This document shows, one piece after another, positions 5,723 to 6,324 of a stretch of DNA of 6,324 bases (position 1 is its first letter; every line of letters begins with the position of its first letter). The stretch is taken from the NCBI GenBank assembly GCA_016781115.1, contig JADDQX010000125.1:1-6324 (forward strand). Reading direction: 5' to 3'. The position numbers were made by a program, and so were the translations under genes. The stretch comes from Actinomycetota bacterium (GTDB lineage: Bacteria; Actinomycetota; CADDZG01; WHSQ01). The notes under the pieces were generated by a model, which saw only the letters and a program-made list of their open reading frames with translations, had not been told where the DNA came from and did no database searches.

Positions 5723-6324
5723 ATGAACGAGACGAGAGAGCTGTTGGTCGATCGACCTGCCGAGGGCGTCTTGCGCCTCCGGATGAATCGGCCGAACCGG
5801 CTCAACGCCATCAACGCTGACCTCGTCGATGCCCTAATTGCGGCCTTCGACGAGGTCAGCGCACGAGCCGTCGTGCTAGACTCCTCCAGCCCGAAGGCGT
5901 TCTGCTCCGGCGTCGACCTGGACATCGAAGACGCGGAGCGGACGAGGGTCAGCGACACGCTGTACGAGCTCTACGAGAAGATGATCCGGCTGCCGATCCC
6001 GATCGTCGTGGCTTTGGATGGGCACGCCGTCGGCGCTGGGATGCAGATGGCGGTTGCCGGGGACCTCAGGGTGGCGGGATTGGGTACGAAGATGCGCGTC
6101 GCCGGCCCCGGACATGGCCTGGCGGTCGCTGCCTGGGGGTTGCCTGGCTTGGTGGGCCGAGGCCGGGCGCTGGACCTTTGTCTCACGATGCGCGCCGTCG
6201 ACGCGCACGAGGCGAGATCCATGGGGCTCGTGGATCGCGTAAAGGCGGAGCCGGCTAGCGCCGCCTTAGAGCTTGCCTCCGAACTTGCCCTGCTGGACAA
6301 AGCCGCGGCGAGCCGGGTGAAGCG
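5723..6324 (+). CDS. Crotonase-fold (enoyl-CoA hydratase/isomerase family) protein, partial at right edge
   Basis: ATG 5723, three bases after the VOC stop, opens a frame that continues beyond the window; 200 residues are visible of an expected 250-270. Crotonase landmarks are present: LRLRMNRPNRLNAI (17-30), the first oxyanion-hole loop AFCSGVDL (59-66), the second, GHAVGAGMQMAVAGDLRVAG (100-119), and a DAHEARSMGLVDRV segment (160-173). The oxyanion hole should bind an acyl-CoA thioester. However, the position of the first catalytic Glu of rat enoyl-CoA hydratase (Glu144 in GGGCEL) is Gln108, and that of Glu164 (in FGQPE) is Gly128 or Gly130, depending on the gap. A standard hydration reaction is therefore doubtful; isomerase, hydrolase or C-C-cleaving variants of the fold remain possible. 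The ribosome site is weak, consistent with translation coupled to the upstream gene. Confidence 0.9.
   Translation, partial: MNETRELLVDRPAEGVLRLRMNRPNRLNAINADLVDALIAAFDEVSARAVVLDSSSPKAFCSGVDLDIEDAERTRVSDTLYELYEKMIRLPIPIVVALDGHAVGAGMQMAVAGDLRVAGLGTKMRVAGPGHGLAVAAWGLPGLVGRGRALDLCLTMRAVDAHEARSMGLVDRVKAEPASAALELASELALLDKAAASRVK

Overview
The window is a compact, GC-rich bacterial catabolic locus. Strong Shine-Dalgarno sites, bacterial-type -35/-10 elements and genes overlapping by 4-11 bases all point to Bacteria. High GC, with G/C-ending codons in every gene, would suit an actinobacterium or a similar high-GC lineage, but no marker gene fixes the taxon. I see no tRNA, rRNA, CRISPR array, insertion sequence or phage gene.

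Layout: two divergent gene blocks leave a short AT-rich control region (about 4507-4667). The minus-strand block, read leftward, encodes a xanthine oxidase/CO-dehydrogenase-family molybdenum hydroxylase. It holds an FAD subunit (3625-4506), a complete molybdopterin large subunit (1248-3635), a [2Fe-2S] subunit (664-1251) and the start of a second, different large subunit (1-667, cut by the window edge). The plus-strand block encodes a cyclase-family metal hydrolase (4668-5318), a small methylmalonyl-CoA-epimerase-like VOC protein (5315-5719) and a crotonase-fold protein (5723 to the right edge, incomplete). Coding regions fill all but about 165 bases. The control region contains a 20-bp direct repeat with 22-bp periodicity, candidate back-to-back promoters sharing overlapping -35 boxes, and a 14-bp AT palindrome.

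How the genes may work together (inference): the Mo hydroxylase would oxidise a small organic substrate, such as an N-heterocycle or aldehyde, with water as oxygen donor. Electrons would pass from Mo through the two [2Fe-2S] clusters to FAD. The cyclase-family hydrolase could open a cyclic amide or ester, or cleave an N-acyl bond. The VOC and crotonase proteins would handle later, probably CoA-linked, acyl intermediates. The substrate cannot be read from the sequence. The large subunit lacks the CO-dehydrogenase AYRCSFR loop and the purine-binding Glu of xanthine oxidase, so neither CO nor purine oxidation is favoured. The most unusual points are the two distinct large subunits flanking one Fe-S gene, a Lys at the usual active-site Gln position in the second one, and a crotonase without either canonical catalytic Glu.
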